Assembly: GCA_947469885.1 (NCBI GenBank)
Contig: CANIQT010000022.1
Span: 1 to 64,000, forward strand
Length of the DNA stretch: 64,000 nucleotides
Origin: Bacteroidota bacterium
GTDB taxonomy: Bacteria; Bacteroidota; Bacteroidia; 2-12-FULL-35-15
Direction of reading: 5' to 3'
Made by a program: the position numbers and the translations under genes. Each line of letters begins with the position of its first letter. Within the stretch, counting starts at the first letter, position 1. Below the pieces are notes generated by a model, which did not search any database, was not told the origin of the DNA, and worked only from the letters and a program-made list of their open reading frames with translations. Of the stretch, positions 1 through 8,794 are shown one piece after another.

Positions 1-240
1 AGCCGTTACACTTTTGGATGCAGTCAGTTTTCTTATTCGCTTTCCCTCCGAATAGGTTGCAAGAGTTAAAGCGAAAAGCATTAACCCTTGCCGGTAGTGC
101 GCATCTTCTTACAGTCGGTCAAGGCGCAAGCCACAGGCGTATGGTATTTCTATTTGATAAAGGAATATGGAATTTTAGTTTTTTTATTTTGACAAACAAA
201 AAGAAAAGGATTTTTAAATGAATCAAAAAAATAAAAAACA

Positions 241-414
241 AAGCAAAGGTAGGGGGCGCGCACAATCCATCCCACATTGAAAGAAACAAAAGACTTCGGC
301 ATAATGAGAATCAAATAATATTTTTTATTTTTTTATTGGTTTTTGATTCTCACACTTCGTGACTTATTCCGATTCCTTTTGTTTCTTTCGCATTCGCCCC
401 CTCCTGATTTGCTT
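241..414. repeat. Large nested palindrome (MITE-like)
   Basis: The stretch 1-641 has no convincing gene. It contains a long interrupted palindrome. The nested arms are AAGCAAA (241-247) with TTTGCTT (408-414), AGGGGGCG (251-258) with CGCCCCCT (395-402), the 14-bp GAAAGAAACAAAAG (279-292) with its complement (376-389), and TGAGAATCAAA (305-315) with its complement (342-352). A-rich DNA on the left and T-rich DNA on the right extend the symmetry further. No transposase is present. A non-autonomous element or a large RNA hairpin are both possible. Confidence 0.6.
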
Positions 415-641
415 TCTTTTTTCTTTTTTTTTGTGGTTTTTTTTCTTTTTTCTTTTAGTTAATGTGTTGGTGGGTTCATTTTTTGACAGGGATAGTGCTA
501 TTTATTTGCCATTTGTCCCCTATATGAGTGCTATATGAGTGCACCAAATATAAAAAACAATGCAGGGTAAAGCAGGAAATTCCAGTGAATTTCGGGGTAT
601 TTTAGGCGATTTCTGAGGAGTTTTTTTTCAGGTAGGCACAA

Positions 642-678
642 AAAAAGAGCCCCGTCCAAGATTGGTAGAGCCCTTTTT
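642..678 (-). terminator. Probable intrinsic terminator of the orphan gene
   Basis: On the minus strand an A5-GGGCTC arm pairs with a GGGCTC-T5 arm, using two G-U wobbles, and ends in a T run. It lies 16 nt beyond the stop codon of the minus-strand gene at 694-1497. Confidence 0.45.
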
Positions 679-693
679 CGCAGTGGAATATTT

Positions 694-1497
694 TTAGAAT
701 ACTGTATCTACTCTCATTGCATTGTCTGATGCAAAAAGGTAATAATTTGAACCTACTTGCTGATAAAATTCAATTCCAATACAATTTAACACACTTACAT
801 CACTTGTCATTGTCGGACTGCCTGGCAATGTTGTTGTAATTGTTGTTAATGCAGTTGGTGCGCTTAAATCAAGATAACCAGAAAATTGAACATCTGAAAG
901 TTCGCTTAAAGTTGGTTCTAATGGTACATAAGTTCCAGAACCTGTATCAAATTTCCAATCCGATACAACTGTTATTGCATTCAACAATCTGAAATGAGTT
1001 GCACCTGCCGGAGCATTAATTAAATTCATTGGATTGAATATTGGGATGGTAAAAGTAGCAGAATCTCTCCCTACTGTGTTCGTAAGTGTGTAAGGTGCAT
1101 TAAAAATTCCTGCTAAACTTGTATTTACATCAAAGTTCAATCCGTTTAATAATTCAGGATTTAAAGACACCAAAATACTTCTTTGTCCCCTTGGACTGCC
1201 AGTATCCTCTTTATTAATTTCCTTCATTATTTTCGTCAAACGACCCGTTAAACGAGAATCTGAAAATTGCCTGATGACTTGTGCCAATCCTACTCTGATT
1301 GTTTTTGCACAAGATGCACTCCCTCCAAATTCGCTCATATTTTCGCGCGTTCTGATAAATGCTGCATCATTTTTTATTTGTGAATCGGTAGGACCACCTG
1401 CTAACCCTGCGAAATCACCCACAAGACCTTTAATCTTGAAGTGACGAACTCCGCCCATAGTTCCTGAATACTTAACTAAACCTTTTTGCCTTGCCAT
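694..1497 (-). CDS. Orphan hypothetical protein, no signal peptide
   Basis: The product is a 267-residue protein of unknown function. It opens with a basic stretch (MARQKGLVKYSGTMGG) and has no signal peptide or lipobox. Residues 30-110 look mainly helical and are rich in Arg/Lys. From about 110 to the end it is rich in Ser, Thr, Pro and Ile/Val, as in beta-sandwich domains. I recognise no catalytic motif. It lies alone, divergent from the nuclease gene, with its own -7 box and terminator. Its plan (helical N-terminus, beta-rich C-terminus, no export signal) recalls other orphan proteins here (37851-38501, 60920-61801), but I see no clear sequence identity. Confidence 0.75.
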   Translation of the reverse strand: MARQKGLVKYSGTMGGVRHFKIKGLVGDFAGLAGGPTDSQIKNDAAFIRTRENMSEFGGSASCAKTIRVGLAQVIRQFSDSRLTGRLTKIMKEINKEDTGSPRGQRSILVSLNPELLNGLNFDVNTSLAGIFNAPYTLTNTVGRDSATFTIPIFNPMNLINAPAGATHFRLLNAITVVSDWKFDTGSGTYVPLEPTLSELSDVQFSGYLDLSAPTALTTITTTLPGSPTMTSDVSVLNCIGIEFYQQVGSNYYLFASDNAMRVDTVF

Positions 1498-1541
1498 AAT
1501 TTTATGATTTTAATTTATTTTTATGTGTTTAAATTTCGTGA

Positions 1542-1549
1542 CAAAATTA
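1542..1549 (-). promoter_or_regulatory. -7 box TAATTTTG for the orphan gene
   Basis: The minus strand reads TAATTTTG, a match to the Bacteroidota -7 consensus TAnnTTTG, 45 nt upstream of the start at 1497. It sits back-to-back with a plus-strand box, forming a compact divergent promoter. No clear -33 TTG was found. Confidence 0.4.
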
Positions 1550-1553
1550 CTAC

Positions 1554-1561
1554 TATCTTTG
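1554..1561 (+). promoter_or_regulatory. -7 box TATCTTTG for the nuclease gene
   Basis: TATCTTTG matches TAnnTTTG and lies 23 nt before the proposed TTG start at 1585, so the leader would be short. Confidence 0.5.
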
Positions 1562-1584
1562 CGAAGTTAAACTATCTGTAACCA

Positions 1585-2085
1585 TTGAAACGAGTGCTAA
1601 ACAACGCTAAATCATCCTCAATAATTGAAACACATTTAAAAATCTCTCAAATCTTGGATGGAGATAGTTTAAAGGTTGTTTCTTTATTCAATAAAATTGA
1701 AAAAGAAATTCGGCTTTACGGTCTTGATGCTCCTGAAACAAAAGTTAACAGAAAGTTAAAAGAGGATGAAAAGAAAACACAACTTGCAGGAAGTTTTTTA
1801 ATTCAATTAGGGATTCAATCTTTAAAATTTATTTTGAAAGTTGCACCGCCTGAAACGAACATTACAATAATTACAGAGGAAGAAAATTTCTTTGATTTTT
1901 ACGGAAGGCAATTGGCTTATGTGATTTTGCCTGATGGCAAATGTTTGAACGAAATATTAATTACTGAAGGATATGCAAAAGCTTTCAATGAATACGCTTG
2001 TGATGAATTGGCGAATTATCAGAAATTAAACTTCGCTGCAATGCAAGCAGGTAAAGGGTTATATGCTTATGCGAAAAAGTTCTAA
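1585..2085 (+). CDS. Thermonuclease (SNase)-like nuclease
   Basis: This 166-residue protein is a staphylococcal-nuclease-type phosphodiesterase expected to cut DNA or RNA using Ca2+. The catalytic set is visible: acidic D25 and D27 in LDGDSLK, R43 and D48 with E51 in IRLYGLDAPET, and R108 in YGRQLAYV. These correspond to the Arg35, Glu43 and Arg87 triad of the type enzyme. The usual closing alpha-helices follow. There is no signal peptide, so it may be cytosolic, unlike most secreted SNases. The start is TTG; GTG at 1594 is an alternative. It is monocistronic and divergent from the orphan gene. Confidence 0.85.
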   Translation: MKRVLNNAKSSSIIETHLKISQILDGDSLKVVSLFNKIEKEIRLYGLDAPETKVNRKLKEDEKKTQLAGSFLIQLGIQSLKFILKVAPPETNITIITEEENFFDFYGRQLAYVILPDGKCLNEILITEGYAKAFNEYACDELANYQKLNFAAMQAGKGLYAYAKKF

Positions 2086-2164
2086 TTTGTTTACCCTATG
2101 TTTACCCCGATAGAAAAAATACTTCTGAAAGTATTGATTCTAAAGGAAAGTTTACATATTTCTG

Positions 2165-2238
2165 TGACCTCGAGAGGATTCGAACCTCCAACCTGCAGAA
2201 CCGGAATCTGCCATTCTATCCAGTTGAACTACGAAGCC
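2165..2238 (-). tRNA. tRNA-Arg (anticodon CCG)
   Basis: The minus strand folds into a full 74-nt cloverleaf. The acceptor arm GGCTTCG pairs with CGAGGTC, with two G-U pairs. The anticodon stem GCAGA/TCTGC encloses loop TTCCGGT, giving anticodon CCG, which reads CGG Arg codons. The T-arm has the canonical TTCGAAT loop. The discriminator is A and CCA is not encoded. Confidence 0.95.
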
Positions 2239-2250
2239 AATTAACGCTCG

Positions 2251-2258
2251 CAAAGATA
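2251..2258 (-). promoter_or_regulatory. -7 box TATCTTTG for tRNA-Arg
   Basis: On the minus strand TATCTTTG lies 13 nt before the mature tRNA 5' end, the spacing expected for a short 5' leader. Confidence 0.55.
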
Positions 2259-2371
2259 TATAAATTAGATGTTGAATCTCGGATATTTGATTTATCAAAA
2301 AAATATTTTCACCTTTACACAATAAAACGTAAACTTTTTCGTTAGTAGTAGGTACTAATGTTACTAAAATT

Positions 2372-4753
2372 ATGAAAAAATTAATTCTATTTCTCGCTTC
2401 GTGTGTTATTTTTCAATTTGTGATTGCACAAAAAGTTCCAATATTTCATTGGGCCGACCATCTTTCATACAGCAGCGGAGTGTCTGTTGCAGAAGGCAAT
2501 GGCAAAGTTTATTGCGCAACCAAAAGCGGAATATTTACTTATAACAAAGATGATAATTCGATGGACCGTTTATCAAAAATAAACGGTTTGTCTGATGTTG
2601 AAGCCACTGTGGTTAGTTTTAATCGCACCAACAATAAAGCGATTATTTGTTACGAAAGTTCGAATATTGATATTATTGACAATACCAATAATATTACCAA
2701 CATATCAGATATTAAAAGAAAAAACATAGTTGGTGACAAACATGTATATGGAGTTTATATGCTAAATCAATATGCATATTTAGCATGTGGCTTTGGTATT
2801 GTGGTTTTGGATATGAACAGAATGGAAGTTGCAGATACCTATTATATAGGACCAAATGGTAATCCAATTGTTGTTCGTGATATTACATCTGACGGCATTA
2901 ATTTTTATGCAGCTACTAATACTGGCATTTACCATGCAGCAATGAATAGTGCTTCACTTGCCGATTTTCATTCGTGGTCGGTATTGACGGGCACAGGAGT
3001 TACTCTTCCTGCTGGAATATATAACACCATAACTGCATTTAGAGGGAAAATATATACTAATCATTCTAAATATCTGATGACTTATGACCCCATTCATCTA
3101 AATAACGCAATTATTAATCAGGACGATGTCTTTACTTATGATATAAATACAAATGCGTGGGCTAATTGGGATACAATACCGGGAATTAGAGTGGTAACTT
3201 TGAAAGCAGAAAACAATAAACTTTTGTATATAAATTCAGATGCTGTGTATGCTTTTGTACCGGTTCCAACTAAAGATACACTTGTGTTCTATATGGGACT
3301 TCCGCCTTCATCTTATTTTGACAAATATGTTTATGGAGTAATTGCAAGCGATGGAGATGTATGGACTGCAAATGATGGAAATGGATTGTATGGCTGGAAT
3401 CATATGGTAGGAATTGAATCACATTATCCAAACGGTCCGGCAAGTGAAAAGACTTTTGGTATGAGTTGTTCGGGAGGAAATATGTTAGTTGTACCTGGAG
3501 GGTACGATGTAAGTTTTCATGGGCTTAACAGAGGAGGGGGAATATATGCCTTCAAAGATAATACGTGGACCAATTGCAAAGGAGCTTACCCAGGAGTAAT
3601 TAATATAGACACTACACTTGATTGGATTAAAACAATTGTTGACCCTACTGATGAAAATCATGGTTTCGCTTCATCATGGGGGCGAGGAGTAGTTGAACTA
3701 TATAACAATGTACCGATTAAACATTATGACCATTCTAACAGCCCATTAGGTGCCGCATTAAACTCATATCCACGTACAGACGGTTTAGCATTAGATGCAG
3801 GTAATAATTTATGGGTAGGTAATTCAGGTGCTCCCAATTGCCTCGTAAAAAAATCGCATTCAGGGGCTTGGACATCTATTGACTTTACAAGTTTAATTGG
3901 TTCCGGTGGGGCTATTGTTGGGCAGATTTTAGTGGATAAAAATGAACAAAAATGGGTTGTGCTTGGTGGAAAAGGATTAATGGTATGTGCAGCGGGAAGC
4001 TACACAACCGCAACAAACGCAAACACTAAACTTTTGACTTCAACAGTTGGAAACGGGGCTTTACCTAGTCAGAATATATATTGTATGGCAGAAGATAAAA
4101 ATGGAGAAATTTGGGTAGGTTCCGACAAAGGAATTTCTGTTTTTTATTCTCCAGAAAATGTTTTTGCACCTGGTGCAAATTTTGATTCGCAACAAATTTT
4201 ATTGGAGCAAGACGGACATGTTCAAATATTATTACTTACTGAACTCATACAAGCAATAGCAGTAGATGACGCTAATAGAAAATGGATTGCCACCGCAAAT
4301 TCAGGAGTATTTTTAATGTCGGCCGATGGCACACAACAAATTTATCATTTTGATGAAAGTAACAGCCCTTTGTTTAGCAACGATGTAAGAACAATTGCTA
4401 TTAATCACAAAACAGGAGAAGTATATTTTGGCACTGCAAAAGGAATTATTGAGTTTAGAGGCACTGCAACAGAAAGTAATGAAGATTGCAGTAGTTTGTA
4501 TGCTTTTCCTAACCCCGTAAAACCTGAGTATGACGGACCGATAGCGTTGAAAGGAATGATGGAAAATTCGACTATTAAAATTACTGATGTGAGCGGAACT
4601 CTTGTTTATGAAACAAAATCTGAAGGAGGGCAGGCACTTTGGTATGGTAAAAACTTTAAAGGACAGCGTGTAAGTACCGGAATTTATATGGCTTTTTGTA
4701 CCAACGAAGATGGCTCGCAAAAGTGTGTTACAAAAATTTTGTTTATTAATTAA
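2372..4753 (+). CDS. porZ: PorZ-like T9SS beta-propeller protein
   Basis: The 793-residue product has a signal peptide (residues 1-20, ending VIAQ). A long two-component-regulator-type beta-propeller region follows, with repeats such as IWVGSDKGISVFY. From about residue 715 there is a C-terminal T9SS type A sorting domain (YAFPNPV ... TGIYMAF ... TKILFIN). PorZ belongs to the cell-surface attachment complex of T9SS and delivers anionic LPS to the sortase that anchors cargo. Length, signal peptide, propeller and sorting tail all fit. The next gene is recO, a neighbour I recall for porZ in other Bacteroidota. Other propeller cargo proteins look similar, so the symbol rests partly on context. 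Confidence 0.8.
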   Translation: MKKLILFLASCVIFQFVIAQKVPIFHWADHLSYSSGVSVAEGNGKVYCATKSGIFTYNKDDNSMDRLSKINGLSDVEATVVSFNRTNNKAIICYESSNIDIIDNTNNITNISDIKRKNIVGDKHVYGVYMLNQYAYLACGFGIVVLDMNRMEVADTYYIGPNGNPIVVRDITSDGINFYAATNTGIYHAAMNSASLADFHSWSVLTGTGVTLPAGIYNTITAFRGKIYTNHSKYLMTYDPIHLNNAIINQDDVFTYDINTNAWANWDTIPGIRVVTLKAENNKLLYINSDAVYAFVPVPTKDTLVFYMGLPPSSYFDKYVYGVIASDGDVWTANDGNGLYGWNHMVGIESHYPNGPASEKTFGMSCSGGNMLVVPGGYDVSFHGLNRGGGIYAFKDNTWTNCKGAYPGVINIDTTLDWIKTIVDPTDENHGFASSWGRGVVELYNNVPIKHYDHSNSPLGAALNSYPRTDGLALDAGNNLWVGNSGAPNCLVKKSHSGAWTSIDFTSLIGSGGAIVGQILVDKNEQKWVVLGGKGLMVCAAGSYTTATNANTKLLTSTVGNGALPSQNIYCMAEDKNGEIWVGSDKGISVFYSPENVFAPGANFDSQQILLEQDGHVQILLLTELIQAIAVDDANRKWIATANSGVFLMSADGTQQIYHFDESNSPLFSNDVRTIAINHKTGEVYFGTAKGIIEFRGTATESNEDCSSLYAFPNPVKPEYDGPIALKGMMENSTIKITDVSGTLVYETKSEGGQALWYGKNFKGQRVSTGIYMAFCTNEDGSQKCVTKILFIN

Positions 4754-4798
4754 TCTAATGTACTTTAATTTGAAGTTCTAAAATTGTTTTAAAAAAAT

Positions 4799-5524
4799 AT
4801 GCTTCACAAAACAATAGGCATTGTTCTTCATACTCAAATATATTCCGACACTTCTTTAATCGTAAAATTATTTACCAAGCATTTTGGTTTACAATCTTAC
4901 ATCATAAATGGTGTAAGAAACAAAAAATCTAAAACCAAAGCAACCCTTTTTCAGCCACTATCTATAGTGGACATGGAAGTCTCTCATTCAGGTAAAGCTG
5001 GTCTTCAACGCTTAAATGAACTCAATAGTCATATTCCTTTTTCATCCATCCAAACTTCAATTACAAAAAGTTCGATTGTTTTATTTTTAAATGAAATACT
5101 TTACAAGTCAATTAAAGAAGCTCATACTGACGATGATTTGTTTGAGTTTATTAAAAACTCATTGTTGATTTTAGATTTAAAAACAGAAAGCTGTTCCAAT
5201 TTTCATATTTATTTTATGATTCATTTGAGCAAATTTTTGGGGTTTTACCCACACGGAAAATTTATTGACAATACTTCTTTCTTTGATTTGCAGGAAGGTT
5301 GTTTTGTTAATCAACTGCCCAAACACACCCATTATATAGATACAGAAGAAAGCAAATTATTGTTTTTGTTTATTAATGTAGGATATGAAACAATTCAAAC
5401 TATAAAACTCGCTAAAGCCAATCGTGCGCAATTATTAAAGTCGTTGCTTGTTTTTTACCGTTTGCACATCACAGGATTTGGAGAAATTAAATCGCTCGAA
5501 ATTTTAGAGGAAGTGATTGGCTGA
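4799..5524 (+). CDS. recO: DNA repair protein RecO
   Basis: At 241 residues this is the normal RecO length. It helps load RecA on SSB-coated single-stranded DNA in the RecFOR pathway. The N-terminal OB-fold opens with IGIVLHTQIYSDTSLIVKLF and continues through GLQSYIINGVR and LSIVDMEV. A helical C-terminal half follows (ILDLKTESC, FMIHLSKFLGFYPHG). The four-cysteine zinc cluster of some RecO proteins is absent. It starts 45 nt after porZ on the same strand and is probably cotranscribed. Confidence 0.9.
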   Translation: MLHKTIGIVLHTQIYSDTSLIVKLFTKHFGLQSYIINGVRNKKSKTKATLFQPLSIVDMEVSHSGKAGLQRLNELNSHIPFSSIQTSITKSSIVLFLNEILYKSIKEAHTDDDLFEFIKNSLLILDLKTESCSNFHIYFMIHLSKFLGFYPHGKFIDNTSFFDLQEGCFVNQLPKHTHYIDTEESKLLFLFINVGYETIQTIKLAKANRAQLLKSLLVFYRLHITGFGEIKSLEILEEVIG

Positions 5525-5587
5525 ATTTTGTCATGTAATAAAAAAGTTCTACTTTTGGAACCATATAAACCTTTAAACCAAAAAAAT

Positions 5588-6208
5588 ATGAAAAAACTTT
5601 ACACAATTATTTGTGCTTCGGCACTAACTTTATTAAGTATTAATTCAAATGCAGCCACACACGTTGTTGGCGTTGGTATTGACCCAGGTACTGGTCAAGC
5701 GGCAAATATGTTTGCCCCAGCTGCTACAGTGGCCAATGTAGGTGACGTAATCCAGTTTACTTGGATTTATGCGAATCCTCACAACGTTACTTTTACCTCT
5801 GTTCCTGCAGGTGCTTCATCAGTTGGTTCAGGTACTTTATCAACTGCGGGTGCTATGTTTAACTACACTGTTACGGTTGCTGGTGCTTATGCTTTTCAAT
5901 GTTCGTTGCACACTGGTATGACCGGAACAATTACTGTTGCAACCGGTATTGTTGACCCAACTCAAAGTTTGGTAACTACTGCATATCCTAGTCCTTTTAC
6001 TTCTAACTTAACTTTTACTTACAATGGTGTTGATAAAATATCTGTATTTAATGTGCTGGGAGAACAAGTAAAATCAATAGAAACAGGAGGAAACTTTGGT
6101 ACTATTGAAATGAATTTTGATGAAATGTCGTCAGGTATTTATTTCTACCGTACTTACAAAGACGGAGCAATTTTTGAAACAAGAAAAATTGTAAAATCTA
6201 AAAAGTAA
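5588..6208 (+). CDS. Secreted cupredoxin (plastocyanin-like) with T9SS tail
   Basis: The 206-residue product starts at the ATG followed by a clear signal peptide (KKLYTIICASALTLLSINSNA); an upstream GTG at 5528 would add 20 residues before it and is unlikely. Residues 23-117 are a blue-copper domain with all four type I ligands: H65 in PHNVTF, and C105, H108 and M111 in FQCSLHTGM. From about residue 128 there is a T9SS sorting domain (AYPSPFTSNLTF ... SGIYFYR ... ETRKIVK). A cell-surface electron carrier or copper-binding role is likely. A strong terminator follows. Confidence 0.85.
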   Translation: MKKLYTIICASALTLLSINSNAATHVVGVGIDPGTGQAANMFAPAATVANVGDVIQFTWIYANPHNVTFTSVPAGASSVGSGTLSTAGAMFNYTVTVAGAYAFQCSLHTGMTGTITVATGIVDPTQSLVTTAYPSPFTSNLTFTYNGVDKISVFNVLGEQVKSIETGGNFGTIEMNFDEMSSGIYFYRTYKDGAIFETRKIVKSKK

Positions 6209-6230
6209 TTAGTTAATACTACTTTTTATT

Positions 6231-6269
6231 ATCGCCCCCGACATTTATTTGTAGGGGGCGATTTTTTTT
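6231..6269. terminator. Bidirectional intrinsic terminator
   Basis: The 9-bp stem ATCGCCCCC/GGGGGCGAT (6231-6239 with 6254-6262) is followed by eight T on the plus strand. It separates the convergent cupredoxin and outer-membrane protein genes, and the latter's stop codon overlaps its end. Confidence 0.85.
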
Positions 6270-6933
6270 AATGTAGTTTAACAACGAGCCCAATACCTAT
6301 ATTAGCTCCATTTGCTTTTAATTGGAATTTGTAATTAACAATATTATATATGTTCGAATCGTCTGTCAATGTAAGGTTAGGATAATTATATCCTGCATAA
6401 CCAATGTTAAAAAACATACCAATATGGTCTCCAAAATAAATTCTTGGCACCAGCGCAATTCCATAATTAAGTCCTCCACCTTCTGCCGTACTGTTAGTTG
6501 AATTAAGTGCAAGGTATTTAATATGCGAATAGCCAACAGTTAATTGAATAGGCATATCAAAATGTTTAGTTTTCACAAAATGAAAGGCCAGCGTCAAATC
6601 TCCGTCCCAACCATGAACAGAAGGTTTAATACCTGTTATTGAATCCCTTTCAGCCCAATATTTTGAATACCCGAACCTACCTCCTATTCCCAACCAGTTG
6701 TTAACTGCATATTCAAGATTTAACGCATAAATTCCTGAAGCAGCACCATCAGTGGTATCTTGTTCTGCATGAAAATGCAAATAATCCCATTCTGTGTGCG
6801 ACTTAGTGGCATACAACCCAAATGAGGCACTGGCACCAATTATAAATTTACCTTTAATAAAGGCTTTTTCCTGAGCATTTGTTACTGTTACAGCAACAAA
6901 TAGAACTGCTAATAAAATTATTTTCTTTTTCAT
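6268..6933 (-). CDS. Outer-membrane beta-barrel-like protein
   Basis: This 221-residue protein has a signal peptide (MKKKIILLAVLFVAVTVTNA, cut before Q21). Alternating amphipathic beta-strands with many aromatic residues follow (WLGIGGRFGYSKYW, MFFNIGYAGYNYP), ending in hydrophobic GIGLVVKLH. The pattern fits a small porin-like barrel of Bacteroidota. No specific function can be assigned. It is monocistronic. Confidence 0.7.
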   Translation of the reverse strand: MKKKIILLAVLFVAVTVTNAQEKAFIKGKFIIGASASFGLYATKSHTEWDYLHFHAEQDTTDGAASGIYALNLEYAVNNWLGIGGRFGYSKYWAERDSITGIKPSVHGWDGDLTLAFHFVKTKHFDMPIQLTVGYSHIKYLALNSTNSTAEGGGLNYGIALVPRIYFGDHIGMFFNIGYAGYNYPNLTLTDDSNIYNIVNYKFQLKANGANIGIGLVVKLH

Positions 6934-7120
6934 GTTTTAAGTTTTAGTTTAAATTTGGTTTTGTTTGTTGCCATAAAAGTATAACTTTTTTCAATATCAA
7001 ACCAAGCAACTTTGTTTTGTTTTCAATTTTCTTTTGAAATTTTTGTCAATAAATTAAAGTCGCCTCCTTAAATTTTATTTTTAGTTTTACACAATACATT
7101 CTATAATACTACAACTGTTT

Positions 7121-8080
7121 ATGAAAATCATTTTTATGGGAACACCCGAATTTGCGGTGGAATCGTTAGACATTTTAATAAAAAACAATTACAACATTGT
7201 TGCTGTTGTTACTATGCCCGACAAACCAGCAGGACGAGGACAACAATTACAGCAATCGGCTGTTAAAAAATATGCGATAAAAAAAGGATTAACCATTTTG
7301 CAACCAGAAAAATTAAAAGATAAATATTTCTTAAATCAATTAAGAGAATTAAAAGCTGATTTACAAATTGTGGTTGCATTTAGAATGTTGCCCGAAGCGG
7401 TTTGGAACATGCCCCCAATGGGCACTATCAATCTTCATGGTTCTTTATTACCTCAATATAGAGGCGCTGCACCAATCAATTGGGCAATAATAAATGGTGA
7501 AAAAGAAACAGGTGTTTCTACTTTTTTTTTGCAACAGGAAATTGATACGGGTAAAATTATTTTTCAGGAAAAAATTGCTATTAACGAAACAGATAATGCT
7601 GAAACAATCCATGACAGATTAATGCACACAGGCGCACACCTTATATTAAAGACCGTTCGGGCAATCGAAAAAAAAATATATCCACAAATAAGCCAATCGG
7701 AATTAATTGGAGAAAATGAAATAATAAAAACTGCACCTAAAATTTTTAAAGAAGATGGTAACATCAACTTTAATAAATCAACAACCGAAATTTACAATTT
7801 TGTTCGTGGGTTAAGCCCTTACCCTGGTGCGTACACCACCCTTTGTTCGCCCGACAATAAAACCATTCTATTAAAAATATTCAAAACTCAAAAAGAAATG
7901 GTTGAACATATACAGCCAACAGGAAGTATTATTACCGATTCAAAAACATTTATCAAAATAGCTTGTACTGATGGATACCTTTCTATTATTGACTTACAGC
8001 TTGCCGGAAAAAAAAGAATGCAGATTTCCGATTTTCTTAGAGGGTTCAACATAGATAATAATTGGAAAACACAGCGTTGA
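7121..8080 (+). CDS. fmt: Methionyl-tRNA formyltransferase
   Basis: This 319-residue enzyme formylates Met-tRNAfMet with 10-formyltetrahydrofolate to make the initiator tRNA. The catalytic Asn-His-Asp set is N104 and H106 in INLHGSLLPQYRGAAP and D142 in QEIDTGKI. A C-terminal OB-fold tRNA-binding domain starts near residue 205 (NFVRGLSPYPGAYT). Length and order match the family. No def gene is adjacent, and there is no gene between it and HU. Confidence 0.95.
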   Translation: MKIIFMGTPEFAVESLDILIKNNYNIVAVVTMPDKPAGRGQQLQQSAVKKYAIKKGLTILQPEKLKDKYFLNQLRELKADLQIVVAFRMLPEAVWNMPPMGTINLHGSLLPQYRGAAPINWAIINGEKETGVSTFFLQQEIDTGKIIFQEKIAINETDNAETIHDRLMHTGAHLILKTVRAIEKKIYPQISQSELIGENEIIKTAPKIFKEDGNINFNKSTTEIYNFVRGLSPYPGAYTTLCSPDNKTILLKIFKTQKEMVEHIQPTGSIITDSKTFIKIACTDGYLSIIDLQLAGKKRMQISDFLRGFNIDNNWKTQR

Positions 8081-8295
8081 AATTATCTAAAACACTACAC
8101 CCTATAACTCCCTTTCACAATAGGATACAACCATTTTTACGCCTATCTTTAGGTGTCACACCACGATTCAAAAAACATCTTTTCTGTAACCTAGCTATAG
8201 ATGGCCTCACGGGACAAGTTATTAACAAAAGGGCTACTTATCAACAATTTTAGAGAATTTTACCTCTGAATAGGCTACTGTATATGATTTATAAA

Positions 8296-8303
8296 TATCT
8301 TTG
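8296..8303 (+). promoter_or_regulatory. -7 box TATCTTTG for the HU gene
   Basis: TATCTTTG matches TAnnTTTG and sits 43 nt before the HU start codon. An A-rich leader follows, as expected for a highly expressed gene. Confidence 0.6.
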
Positions 8304-8346
8304 TGCCGATAATTAATTTAATATTAATCAAAAAAACAAAAAACAA

Positions 8347-8622
8347 ATGAACAAATCTGAATTAGTTGACGCAATCGCTTCAGAAGCGAAGTTAACAAAA
8401 GCTGATGCTACAAGAGCATTGGAAGCATTCGTAAACGCAACAACAAAATCACTTAAAAAAGGTGATAGAGTTGCGTTAGTAGGTTTTGGTTCTTTCTCTA
8501 TCTCTAAAAGAGCAGCGAGAACAGGCCGTAATCCTCAAACAGGAAAAGCTATTAAAATTGCTGCTAAAAAAGTTGCAAAATTTAAAGCTGGCGCTGACTT
8601 AGCTAAAACTGTTAACAAATAG
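8347..8622 (+). CDS. HU-family DNA-binding protein
   Basis: This 91-residue nucleoid protein starts with the classic [11 protein letters not shown] and has the helical dimerisation body. The DNA-bending beta-arm carries RNP at residues 61-63 ([13 protein letters not shown]), and the C-terminus is Lys-rich. IHF-specific features are not evident, so HU is the best call. It is monocistronic, with its own promoter box and a strong terminator. Confidence 0.93.
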   Translation: MNKSELVDAIASEAKLTKADATRALEAFVNATTKSLKKGDRVALVGFGSFSISKRAARTGRNPQTGKAIKIAAKKVAKFKAGADLAKTVNK

Positions 8623-8642
8623 TAGTTAACACGTTTAAATAA

Positions 8643-8676
8643 AAAAGTCTCACAGAAATGTGGGACTTTTTTATTT
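8643..8676 (+). terminator. Intrinsic terminator of the HU gene
   Basis: A 12-bp stem (AAAAGTCTCACA with TGTGGGACTTTT, one G-U pair) and a 5-nt loop run into a T tract, 20 nt after the HU stop. Confidence 0.85.
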
Positions 8677-8706
8677 TTATATGGTTCTTCATCAATCTTA
8701 AGATAC

Positions 8707-8714
8707 TATATTTG
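8707..8714 (+). promoter_or_regulatory. -7 box TATATTTG for the ureohydrolase gene
   Basis: TATATTTG matches TAnnTTTG, 80 nt upstream of the start. The leader between them holds a short direct repeat built on ATAACCCT and CAGG. Confidence 0.35.
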
Positions 8715-8794
8715 CAAACGAAATTTTAAATAATAACCCTATCAGGCATCATAACCCTGACAGGGGTAACAAACAATAAACAACTAATTACTTT

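Noticed and set aside
18-221. 67-codon frame at the left edge
   Set aside because: It has no promoter box, no recognisable protein features and no neighbours in an operon; composition looks non-coding.
8062-8253. 63-codon frame overlapping the end of fmt
   Set aside because: It overlaps fmt out of frame and shows no protein-like pattern; the fmt-HU gap is better read as non-coding.
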